Origin: Acidobacteriota bacterium
GTDB taxonomy: Bacteria; Acidobacteriota; UBA6911; RPQK01; JAJDTT01
Assembly (NCBI GenBank): GCA_028874215.1
Contig: JAPPLF010000102.1
Coordinates: 1 to 45,203, forward strand
Length of the DNA stretch: 45,203 bases
Reading direction: 5' to 3'
In this document: positions 1 through 6,745 of the stretch, in pieces
How the letters are laid out: each line of letters begins with the position of its first letter
How positions within the stretch are numbered: the stretch's first letter is position 1
Notes under the pieces: generated by a model
The model's database searches: none
Seen by the model: only the letters and a program-made list of their open reading frames with translations
What the model was told of the DNA's origin: nothing
Program-made: the position numbers and the translations under genes

Positions 1-1
1 C

Positions 2-199
2 TGCAACATCGCGCTCGGGTACATACCTGCCGGGAAGTCGGCCGTCGGCACGGAGCTCACGGTGTGGCTGCCCGACGAATACGCCAGCGAGGCGGGCCGG
101 CCGGACCGCGCGCGGGTGTGCGAGGTTCCCTTCCGCCCCTCAGTGAACCCCAGCGCCCGCGAGATCGCTTTCGCCCGGGGCCTGGACGCGACGGTGTAG
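2..199 (+). CDS. GcvT-like aminomethyltransferase, C-terminal fragment
   Basis: The first 65 codons visible are the end of a gene whose start lies outside the window. The fragment contains NIALGYIPAGKSAVGTEL followed by a basic stretch and VCEVPFRPSVNP. This matches the C-terminal beta-barrel domain of the glycine cleavage T-protein family, which also includes dimethylglycine and sarcosine dehydrogenase tails and related folate-dependent demethylases. The family moves one-carbon groups from N- or S-methyl donors to tetrahydrofolate. The N-terminal folate-binding part is not visible, so the exact subfamily cannot be set. The neighbour is a convergent gamma-butyrobetaine-hydroxylase-like dioxygenase, which would fit breakdown of methylated amines, but that link is inference. 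Confidence 0.7.
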   Translation, partial: CNIALGYIPAGKSAVGTELTVWLPDEYASEAGRPDRARVCEVPFRPSVNPSAREIAFARGLDATV

Positions 200-301
200 G
201 CGCCCGCATCCGTGAGCAGGTTCGGCCCAGCGCAAACCGGCTCTGATGCCGGCTCTGCGATCGGGCTCGGAATTCAGGGCATTTCCGCGGGTTTGCGGCC
301 T

Positions 302-1417
302 TCAGATCCGGCCGGTGCGGCGCAGCAACCTCAGGTGGTTGCGCACGTTGTCGTGCTCGAAGTAGGCGTCCTGCAGGTGGCGGCGCCCCTTGGAGCGCAG
401 CGCGGTGCGGCCGTGCAGCACACGGTGCCCGGCGCACAGCAGAATCTGCCCGCCCTCCAACCGGACGGAAGCCTGGGCGTTGGGGTCATTGATGCGCCTG
501 GACAGCTCGTGGTAGGCGGCGTAGAAGTCGCCAAGCCGAGGCTCCGACAGGGGAATGGCCTGCATTTGCTGGGTGTTGAAGCGCAGCAACCTGATCTCGC
601 CGCCGCTGTCCAGCTCGACCATGGGGTTGGCCGCGTAGCACTCGTACTCTTCGCTGAAGAGGCGAAAAGGCACCGGCACCGCGCAAAGCACGTCGAACTT
701 GCCGGGGTGATCGTTGCGTAGTTCGTTGAGCACGCCGAAGCCGTCCACGACGCAAGACTCGCCGCCTTCGCATTCGTTCACCAGCATGTGCAGCGCCTGA
801 ACGCTGGGCGGCCAGTTGTAGCTGGTAAAGTCGTTGTGCGGCGCGACCGCCAGATCCGTGTGCGCGATGCTGTATCCCTTGGGGTCGACCACGACGTTGT
901 GGATGCGTTCGAACAGCACTTCGCGGATTGGCCCCAAACGGGTCGCGAGCTGCTCCGACGAATCCGGGTCGGTGGGGGCGTCGACCAGCACGCAGACCCC
1001 GGTCCGCAGAATCTCCTCGATCATCTCCGCCGCCGTGCTGTCGTCCGCCAGGAACCGTTGATAGTCGTACTTGCGCGGCTGGAACCGGCTGTCCCAGTAG
1101 TGCAGGTCCAAACGAGGCCGGCTCAGGAGGCCGTGGATCTCACGTGACCGAAAGCGCGTGCGGTGTCCGTCCGGCCAGGCGATGGAGATGGCTTCGTGCT
1201 CGGATCCGGTGCGTTCGATGCTGACCTGCAACGGTCTCAGGTCCTTGGCGACCCGGAAGATGTGGAACCGCTTCTCCGTGGTCTGCACGACGCGGCACTC
1301 GCTGCAACCGCAATTGTCGCGCAGCCAGAGGTAGGGAAGACGGGTGCGTTCGCCACCGCTCCAAACCGCGGTCAGGTCATCGACATTCCGGGCGACGCTG
1401 CTGATCGATTGCTGCAT
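302..1417 (-). CDS. TauD/gamma-butyrobetaine hydroxylase-like Fe(II)/2-oxoglutarate dioxygenase
   Basis: A 371-residue member of the 2-oxoglutarate oxygenase family that includes gamma-butyrobetaine and trimethyllysine hydroxylases. The N-terminal domain has the zinc-type motif LWLRDNCGCSEC (cysteines near 36, 38 and 41), and His85 may complete the site. The TauD-type catalytic core carries the iron-binding HND (His194, Asp196) and a distal HGR (His335). The frame stays open 17 codons further upstream, but the ATG at 1417 is preceded by GAGGGG at good spacing and was chosen. Family members hydroxylate small carboxylates, often trimethylammonium compounds. Whether this one acts on gamma-butyrobetaine or another substrate cannot be decided. 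It converges with the GcvT-like gene and diverges from the enolase-superfamily gene. Confidence 0.85.
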   Translation of the reverse strand: MQQSISSVARNVDDLTAVWSGGERTRLPYLWLRDNCGCSECRVVQTTEKRFHIFRVAKDLRPLQVSIERTGSEHEAISIAWPDGHRTRFRSREIHGLLSRPRLDLHYWDSRFQPRKYDYQRFLADDSTAAEMIEEILRTGVCVLVDAPTDPDSSEQLATRLGPIREVLFERIHNVVVDPKGYSIAHTDLAVAPHNDFTSYNWPPSVQALHMLVNECEGGESCVVDGFGVLNELRNDHPGKFDVLCAVPVPFRLFSEEYECYAANPMVELDSGGEIRLLRFNTQQMQAIPLSEPRLGDFYAAYHELSRRINDPNAQASVRLEGGQILLCAGHRVLHGRTALRSKGRRHLQDAYFEHDNVRNHLRLLRRTGRI

Positions 1418-1505
1418 GGTCGATCCCCTCGATCCGTTGTGACCGGCCCGGAGCATGCGCTGCCGCAACGGCTCCGGGCATCCGTGCGTTGAGGAACGCT
1501 TCGGA

Positions 1506-1536
1506 GCATTAGGTTCGCTTTTTTACCGCGTGTCAA
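1506..1536 (-). promoter_or_regulatory. candidate sigma-70 promoter for the dioxygenase gene
   Basis: Read on the minus strand, TTGACA (1531-1536) is followed after 19 bases by TAATGC (1506-1511), about 90 bases upstream of the dioxygenase start. The -35 box is perfect, while the -10 box and spacing are only fair. The genome's own promoter consensus is unknown, so this is tentative. Confidence 0.35.
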
Positions 1537-1705
1537 GCACCGGCCCCGGGCGGGCTCCCTTGACATAGTCCTGCGTTTTCAAGCACGTTTCGTCGCCAGG
1601 AACCCTGATCGGAAGAGTGACAAGATCAGAGGGAGAAGGGGCCGGTTGTGGCCAGTACGAGCGCCGTTGCGGTAGAGCCCCCACCCCCCCGGAGGGACGG
1701 TCCTC

Positions 1706-2827
1706 ATGCAGATCGAACGTGTCGAAGTCATGGTCGTGGCGCCGAAAGTTCAGCGCTTTACGTGGTCGCACGACCTGGATGAGCAGTACACGACCAATAC
1801 CATCGTCCGGATCACGACGAAGGACGGCCACGAGGGCATCGGCGGCGTCTGGAACAGCACATCCTACGATTTTGATCGCTACACCTGCGAGACATTGCGG
1901 CACCTGATCCCCGCGGTGGTCGGCCAGGACGCGACGGCGCGGGAAGAGATCTGGAAAAGCCTGTGGCCGCGGGTCTTTCCCCTTCCGCCGCAAGCCCTGT
2001 CCGTCATCGACATCGCGTTGTGGGACCTGAGGGGAAAGGTCGCCGGAAAACCCCTTTATCAGCTCTTGGGAGGAGCAATGGATCGAATCCCATCGTATGC
2101 CAGCACGCCGATGCTGGACGACGTGCCGACGTACCTCCGCTTTATCGAAGAAATGATCGAGCGCGGCTTTACGGCCGTGAAGTTCCACTGCTGGTGCCTG
2201 CCCGAAAAGGACCTGGAGCTGGCCCGCGCCGCCCGCAAGGAATTCGGCGACGGTGTGGCCTTCATGTTGGACGCGGAAAACAACTACGACCTGCAGAGCG
2301 CCAAGCGGGTGGGCGCAGAGCTGGGCGACCTGGGATTCACCTGGTTCGAAGCTCCACTGTTTGACTACGACCTGCCGGGTTATCGCGAGCTGACCCGGAG
2401 CGTTGGAGTACCGGTCATTCCCTCGGGGAATTGGCTTCAGGACCTGACGGCATTCAAGCACGCAGTGGCGACCCAATGTTGGACGGCGGCCCGGACCGAT
2501 GTCGCAGTCGCCGGCGGCTTCACAGGGGGCCGGAAGTACCTGGCCGCAGCGAAAGCCGCGGGTATGCGCTGCGAGGTCATGGCCTGGGGCACCACGCTGG
2601 TTTCAGCCGCCAACCTCCACCTGATGCTGGGGACCGGACTGAGCACCTATTTCGAGCAGGCGGTCCCGTGGGAACCGTACGAATACGGGATGCACGACGT
2701 GATCCGCGCCGGTCCCGACGGACATGTCGTCGCGCCGTCGGCTCCCGGCCTGGGGGTGGAAGTCGACTGGGACGCCATGGAAGCGGCAACGATCCACCGG
2801 CTCGATTCCCGGTCGCTGTCGTATTAG
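1706..2827 (+). CDS. mandelate racemase/muconate lactonizing enzyme family protein (enolase superfamily), atypical active site
   Basis: A 373-residue enolase-superfamily protein with the usual capping domain (about 1-120) and TIM barrel. Start ATG 1706 follows GGAGGG at 1691-1696. Recognisable positions are KFH (Lys159, His161) at the end of strand two, Asp189 in LDAENN, Glu215 in WFEAP, and Asp265 in RTDVAVAGGFTGG. Against the mandelate racemase pattern, the third metal-binding Glu (GENWL) is replaced in PSGNWL (Gly241), and the His of the His-Asp dyad is absent in VMAWGTT (291-297). Most relatives are sugar-acid dehydratases or racemases. This one may use other ligands or have diverged in function. 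It is monocistronic, diverges from the dioxygenase gene and ends at a strong hairpin. Confidence 0.85.
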   Translation: MQIERVEVMVVAPKVQRFTWSHDLDEQYTTNTIVRITTKDGHEGIGGVWNSTSYDFDRYTCETLRHLIPAVVGQDATAREEIWKSLWPRVFPLPPQALSVIDIALWDLRGKVAGKPLYQLLGGAMDRIPSYASTPMLDDVPTYLRFIEEMIERGFTAVKFHCWCLPEKDLELARAARKEFGDGVAFMLDAENNYDLQSAKRVGAELGDLGFTWFEAPLFDYDLPGYRELTRSVGVPVIPSGNWLQDLTAFKHAVATQCWTAARTDVAVAGGFTGGRKYLAAAKAAGMRCEVMAWGTTLVSAANLHLMLGTGLSTYFEQAVPWEPYEYGMHDVIRAGPDGHVVAPSAPGLGVEVDWDAMEAATIHRLDSRSLSY

Positions 2828-2829
2828 GA

Positions 2830-2850
2830 GCGGGGGTTGTTAACCCCCGC
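2830..2850 (+). terminator. hairpin after the enolase-superfamily gene
   Basis: A perfect 9-bp stem, GCGGGGGTT (2830-2838) and AACCCCCGC (2842-2850), with a 3-base loop, begins 3 bases after the stop codon. A short T-run (2858-2861) lies 7 bases downstream. It is likely a terminator, and its form matches the dispersed hairpin family described at 16775 and 24341. Confidence 0.6.
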
Positions 2851-3076
2851 GTGACCAATTTTCACAATGGAGCTCGAAAGCATGGGCGCCCGTGCGGTTT
2901 CATCATCGTCCGTCCTCTCCGCCCTGAAATTGCCGTCAAGCCCCCGAAATATCGCCATAGGCATGGAAGAGAAAACAGAGCCGCGGTAGGCCCTGCCTCC
3001 GGGCTTCGTGAAATGGCTCGGGACCGCGCGGAACTCTGGACGGAGAAGGGACAGTTCCCTAGCTGATCCGGATTTC

Positions 3077-3343
3077 TCACTTGGAGGTATTCACTCGATT
3101 GACCACGTGAACTCTCAACCTGGGTTGTCGGTGCGGGTGATCAACCTGGATCATATCTTCAAGAGCCGGAATCCGAACGAAGCACGGTTGATCCGGTGAC
3201 CCGCATGGCCCGGACTGTGCGCGCGCGACCGGTTCCATCGAACACGCCCCTTGGCCCGCCAGGATTACGAGTGCTACCGCAATCACCCCAAACACCACCC
3301 GGCTGTACCAATCAGCCAACATGACAATTTGTCTCGATTCCAT
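3077..3343 (-). CDS. small secreted or membrane-anchored protein of unknown function
   Basis: An 88-residue protein. ATG 3343 was chosen because GGGGGAG lies 5 bases upstream of it. A GTG two codons earlier is too close to that site. An uncleaved-anchor or signal-like segment (about 10-32, VVFGVIAVALVILAGQGA) is followed by CGSPDQPCF, giving two cysteines seven residues apart, and a short C-terminal region ending LRVHVVNRVN. I do not recognise a named family. Small proteins with one N-terminal hydrophobic segment and a CG...PC pair do occur in acidobacterial genomes, from memory only. The gene stands alone, divergent from the outer-membrane protein gene. Confidence 0.45.
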   Translation of the reverse strand: MESRQIVMLADWYSRVVFGVIAVALVILAGQGACSMEPVARAQSGPCGSPDQPCFVRIPALEDMIQVDHPHRQPRLRVHVVNRVNTSK

Positions 3344-3630
3344 ATTCACTCCCCCTGCGGTTCGTCGGCCTTGTATTGACGGGAATTTGAATCACGCAAC
3401 CTAAAGATGGTTGCCACCACTATCTTGGATGCGTGTCCAGGCGAGATTTCTCAGTGTCAGAGCAACGGGAATGCCGGCGACCATGTACGGATGCAGGAAA
3501 GTGGCCGTTGAAATTGTCAGACGTCGAAGGAGTGGATCAGTCCAGAGCCGCTCGATCCCATTAATTTTTTGCCCGGTGAGCCCTTTCCGGAGAAAAAAAC
3601 ACATTTGTCTTCAGTGAGCTTGGAGACGCC
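3344..3630. other. intergenic, no gene seen
   Basis: A spacer between two divergent genes. Short open frames occur here but have no start-site support or recognisable product. It must carry the promoters for the small secreted protein (minus) and the outer-membrane protein (plus). I see no convincing -35/-10 pair. Confidence 0.4.
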
Positions 3631-4392
3631 ATGAAAAACATCCCCCGAACCCCCGAAAAACGATTCACCAAATTGTCATCGATGGGACTGATACCCTCGC
3701 TGCGGTCGACTCCGTGGCGTCCGTACCTTTTCGCCCTTGCGGCAACGTTGCAACTCTTCAGTTGGGAGCCGCTCTGTGCGCAACAGAGGGATCCTGCAAT
3801 AGAGATCTACGGATTAACAGGCGCTTACTATTTTGGAAACACATCGCACGTGTTGAAAGGCGGGGAATGGAAACCACAAATCGGGGTCGGTGGTTTGTTG
3901 CCTCTGGGATCGAAGTGGGCGCTGATGATCGATGGCGTCACGAGCCATCTGGAAGTCAACGAAGGGCCACACAATCGATACACCTACCATCCATTCACAG
4001 AGTTCTACAGACAGAATCCGGGGATTCAGAACAACGACGTTACGACGCAGAGACTGATTTCCGTTCTGCCATCCGTCGTCTGGCTGTGGAGAAGGGATCG
4101 ATTCTCAACCTACATCGGCGGCGGCCTTGGGTTCGAGCAACAGCGCCAACTGATCAGGTATCAACCGGCTCAAGAACAGGAGAATCCTGACGGAAGCCGC
4201 ATCCTTGTCCGCTCTGAAGAATTTGTGGAGTCCAGGGACATGGTATCTATCCTGCCCTTCAATCTCCGTGCGGGTGTGCTCGTGAGCCTCGCGCCGCGCG
4301 TTGTCTTGCGGGCGGGTTACTCGTTCGTTGGTGCGTATCTCGACACGGCCGCCTCCCAATCTCTGGAATTGGGGGTCGGATATCGTTTCTAG
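3631..4392 (+). CDS. probable outer-membrane beta-barrel protein
   Basis: A 253-residue protein with an unusually long basic N-terminus, a hydrophobic segment (about 32-47, PYLFALAATLQLF) and a likely signal cleavage after LCAQ near residue 51. The mature part has alternating hydrophobic strands rich in Gly and aromatic residues, for example YGLTGAYYFGN, YIGGGLGFEQQ and LRAGYSFVGAYL. It ends in a terminal phenylalanine (LELGVGYRF), the usual C-terminal signature of BAM-inserted barrels. The start is supported by TTGGAG 9 bases upstream. Codon use looks less GC-rich than the metabolic genes. No specific substrate or subfamily is recognised. It converges with the PQQ-type gene. Confidence 0.7.
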   Translation: MKNIPRTPEKRFTKLSSMGLIPSLRSTPWRPYLFALAATLQLFSWEPLCAQQRDPAIEIYGLTGAYYFGNTSHVLKGGEWKPQIGVGGLLPLGSKWALMIDGVTSHLEVNEGPHNRYTYHPFTEFYRQNPGIQNNDVTTQRLISVLPSVVWLWRRDRFSTYIGGGLGFEQQRQLIRYQPAQEQENPDGSRILVRSEEFVESRDMVSILPFNLRAGVLVSLAPRVVLRAGYSFVGAYLDTAASQSLELGVGYRF

Positions 4393-4461
4393 TTGTAAAG
4401 GCCGGAATTTGGGACGTTGCGGCGGAACCCGCTTTGCCGTCAGTCGCCGAATTACCGAACA

Positions 4462-5937
4462 TCATCGGGGGTCAGAACGAGGTGAATGGGGGACAAGACT
4501 GTCCCCCCTCCCACCCCTCGCAATCTCGTCACGCGCGCCGAAGCAATAGAGTCGGCTCTGCGTTCGAATGAAGAGACGCCCGCCGGTAATCGCCGGTGTC
4601 GCGTACACGTCCTCGTTCAGGTCGTTGGTCTGCAGCACCTTCCAGTCGCGCCCGGGCTCCAGCACCACGGCTTTCCCGGCGTCGCTCACCATGTAGATCT
4701 TGCCGTCCCCGGCGACGGGAGAAGCGTAGAAGCCGTCCAGCGCTTCCTGCAGCCTGCCCTGTTTGAGGACCTTTCCGCTATCCGGATCCAATGCCGTCAC
4801 GATGCCGCCGTTACGCACGAGGTAGAGCACACCGCGATAGAGAATCGGTGAAGCGACGTCGGGCAGCGACTTCTGATGACGCCAGAGCAGGTGAGACTTG
4901 GTCACGTTCCCCCGGCCGCCGAGGCGAATGGCCATGCAGCCGTTCTCGGAGATCCGGCGGGCCCGGTAGTGCGCCCAGTCCCGTGCGTCCATGGTGCCGT
5001 TCTTGTTCCGGTCGTGCATCTCCCAACCGCGGGGCAGCCATTCCGAGGGGATCTCCTGCTTGGTCAGCTCCGAATCGCCGTTCGTGTCGAACCGGTCTGC
5101 CATCTCCTCGAACGGCGGCAACTCCAAGCGAACGTCCGGCTCCCCCCCGGGAGCCCACCCATTGAAGTAGAGCCGGTCCCCGGCGACGACGGGGACGGAT
5201 TTGACCTGGTAGGTCAGGCCGTCGAGCCGCCACAGTTCGCGGCCGTCCGTCGCGTAGCCGGTCATGCGGTAAGACCCCGGGACGATGATCTCGGGCCTTC
5301 CCTGCCCCCGTTCGCGGACCACGGGCGTCGAGAAGCTGTGCACGAAGTCGGGCCGCGCCTGCTTCCAGAGAATCTTGCCGTCGGACGGATCCACTGCGAT
5401 GACAAAGGCATCGAGGTCCTGGTCACAGACTTGGACCAGCTTCCCGTCGACCAGGATCGGGGAGGACCCCATGCCGTGAAAATTAGAGAACGGCCCCATG
5501 GGCAGCGTCCAGAGTTCGGTTCCGTCCGGACCGTAGGCGACGAGACCGTACCCGCCGAAGAAAGCGTAGACGTTGGTCCCGTCGGTAACCGGAGTCGGTG
5601 CCGCCTCGTCGTTCAGCCGGTGCATCCGCTCGACTCTTCTCGAGGGCGCGGCCCGGCGCCAGACCTCCTGGCCGGTCGAGCGGTCGAGGGCGATGGTGAG
5701 GAGATTGTCCCCGTGGTGCGCCGTCAGGAAGATTCTGCTGTCCGTCAGGATCGGCGAGGATTTGCCCGGAGGCAGAGTCGTCTCCCAGATCACGTTGGAC
5801 CCGGGTCCGAAGTCCACGGGCAGCGGGCCCTCTTCAGCGACTCCGGTTCCGTTCGGCCCCCTGAACCGCGTCCAGTCCGACGCGATGGCAGCGCAGGTGA
5901 AAAGCAGCAATGAGAGGATCGTCTTGCCCAACAGCAT
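4462..5937 (-). CDS. secreted PQQ-like beta-propeller protein with EF-hand calcium sites
   Basis: A 491-residue protein with a signal peptide (about 1-19) followed by DWTRFRGPNGTG, the usual opening of PQQ-like propeller proteins. Repeated blades carry motifs such as LDRSTGQEVWRR, VDPSDGKILWKQ and LDPDSGKVLKQG. Two EF-hand-like loops are inserted mid-protein: DTNGDSELTKQE (about 282-293) and DRNKNGTMDARD (about 308-319). The family includes quinoprotein dehydrogenase-like and BamB-like proteins. This EF-hand variant is common in planctomycetes and acidobacteria and has no assigned reaction. The last ~18 residues (from about RGGRGDSLVP) are encoded across a perfect hairpin at 4488-4507, so the native C-terminus may once have been shorter. 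The start is 72 bases upstream of the toxin stop. Confidence 0.85.
   Translation of the reverse strand: MLLGKTILSLLLFTCAAIASDWTRFRGPNGTGVAEEGPLPVDFGPGSNVIWETTLPPGKSSPILTDSRIFLTAHHGDNLLTIALDRSTGQEVWRRAAPSRRVERMHRLNDEAAPTPVTDGTNVYAFFGGYGLVAYGPDGTELWTLPMGPFSNFHGMGSSPILVDGKLVQVCDQDLDAFVIAVDPSDGKILWKQARPDFVHSFSTPVVRERGQGRPEIIVPGSYRMTGYATDGRELWRLDGLTYQVKSVPVVAGDRLYFNGWAPGGEPDVRLELPPFEEMADRFDTNGDSELTKQEIPSEWLPRGWEMHDRNKNGTMDARDWAHYRARRISENGCMAIRLGGRGNVTKSHLLWRHQKSLPDVASPILYRGVLYLVRNGGIVTALDPDSGKVLKQGRLQEALDGFYASPVAGDGKIYMVSDAGKAVVLEPGRDWKVLQTNDLNEDVYATPAITGGRLFIRTQSRLYCFGARDEIARGGRGDSLVPHSPRSDPR
4488..4507. repeat. hairpin between convergent genes (dispersed family)
   Basis: GGGGGACA (4488-4495) pairs perfectly with TGTCCCCC (4500-4507) around a 4-base loop. 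It lies inside the extreme 3' end of the PQQ-type gene and downstream of the outer-membrane protein gene. It may terminate the plus-strand gene. The same core with a different closing sequence recurs at 19679-19699. Confidence 0.6.
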
Positions 5938-6009
5938 CGCTAAAGCCTACCCGATTGGAGCGTGCAGAAGACAATGTTGTCGCCCACAAGCGGCGGAGAG
6001 AGGGAACGA

Positions 6010-6231
6010 TTACGCCGTTTCGGTGAAGGGATTCCGGATCTGCAGGCCGTTTGTCTTGAATCCGTGCTGGAGATCCTCCGAATACAGCACCGAACAATTG
6101 GTTGCCAAGGCGGCGCGACCGGTCGTGCAACACTTGCGGTAGAGTTCAAGTGCCTGCCTTTGCTTGCGGGATCCGAAAGCGTCGTCAATGCAGACCAGTA
6201 CGTTCGTGTCCAGGAAACTACGGGCGCTCAT
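6010..6231 (-). pseudogene. vapC: VapC-like PIN-domain toxin with internal deletion
   Basis: A 73-residue product from ATG 6231. It opens with SFLDTNVLVCIDD, the first strand of a PIN domain with the first catalytic Asp, and closes with VLYSEDLQHG...IRNPF, the last strands of VapC toxins. Typical VapC proteins have about 125-140 residues. Here the N-terminal 45 residues run straight into the C-terminal strands after ALATN, so about 55-60 residues are missing, including the central helices and most acidic active-site residues. The deletion is in frame. The start overlaps the antitoxin gene by 14 bases, the normal arrangement for such pairs. The product should be catalytically dead but could still bind antitoxin. 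Confidence 0.75.
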
Positions 6232-6445
6232 GAATCTGCTCGCGGTCGAATTTCCAATCTGCCCTGTCACCGTGGGCTTGATGTGACAGGCGAGCCACCT
6301 CGGCGGCAACGACCTCCCGCGACGAGCAGCCAGCGAGATCGATGAGATAATTCCGTACGGCTTGATTCAAGCTCAGTCCCAGGGCAGCAGCCGCTTTTCG
6401 GGCCCGTACAGCGACGGCGGCATCAACTGAGAGAGTTAGTTTCAT
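6218..6445 (-). CDS. vapB: VapB-like ribbon-helix-helix antitoxin
   Basis: A 75-residue protein. The N-terminal 40 residues (MKLTLSVDAAVAVRARKAA then LGLSLNQAVRNYLIDLAG) fit a ribbon-helix-helix DNA-binding fold: one beta strand, a helix, a turn and a second helix. The C-terminal tail ends WKFDREQIHERP, the kind of extension that wraps the partner PIN toxin. The gene lies first in a two-gene unit and overlaps the truncated toxin gene. A perfect 10-bp inverted repeat directly abuts its ATG and is a likely autoregulatory operator. There is no Shine-Dalgarno sequence in the few bases before the ATG, so translation may be leaderless. It appears full length. Confidence 0.75.
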   Translation of the reverse strand: MKLTLSVDAAVAVRARKAAAALGLSLNQAVRNYLIDLAGCSSREVVAAEVARLSHQAHGDRADWKFDREQIHERP

Positions 6446-6483
6446 ATCGACACAGGATATGGTTGCACGGGCTCTGTGTCGAT
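6446..6483. promoter_or_regulatory. inverted-repeat operator of the VapBC-like pair
   Basis: ATCGACACAG (6446-6455) and CTGTGTCGAT (6474-6483) form a perfect 10-bp inverted repeat separated by 18 bases, immediately upstream of the antitoxin ATG. The placement and symmetry suit binding of ribbon-helix-helix dimers or a VapBC complex over the promoter. The role is inferred from known VapB autoregulation. Confidence 0.6.
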
Positions 6484-6733
6484 TGTGGATTGGTCGATCC
6501 CTGGACCGGGTTTTCCCTGTTGTCAGTACAGAGTGCGAAGTTGGGCGGACACCGCACCCACGACTTGAAACATCGATACTTCCCGCGTCATGGCCCCTCC
6601 GCCGGAGAAGGGCTAGAATGCTCAGCTATCGCACTTGGTCCGGCGAGCCACGCCCCGGTCCCGTTACCGGAGGATGTTCGCCGCGGAAATATTCCGAGGC
6701 CGGATTGCCGAATCCCAAGGCACAACACTCCGC
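6484..6733. other. intergenic, no gene seen
   Basis: The spacer between the divergent antitoxin and glycosidase-like genes. Open frames crossing it are not supported by start sites or recognisable products. TAGAAT at 6614-6619 resembles a -10 box for the downstream gene, but no matching -35 is visible. Confidence 0.35.
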
Positions 6734-6745
6734 GGAGGCACCGTG

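Noticed and set aside
302-1492. Plus-strand open frames of 100-170 codons opposite the dioxygenase gene (for example 302-721 and 788-1147).
   Set aside because: They are the antisense of a GC-rich conserved gene and show no domain, start-site support or natural amino-acid composition.
1560-1590. TTGACA at 1560-1565 read toward the enolase-superfamily gene.
   Set aside because: No acceptable -10 box lies at 16-19 bases. The minus-strand TTGACA at 1531-1536 has a better partner.
2862-3080. Minus-strand 72-codon frame.
   Set aside because: It has no ribosome site or domain, abuts the small secreted protein gene and includes a hairpin-like sequence (3047-3060).
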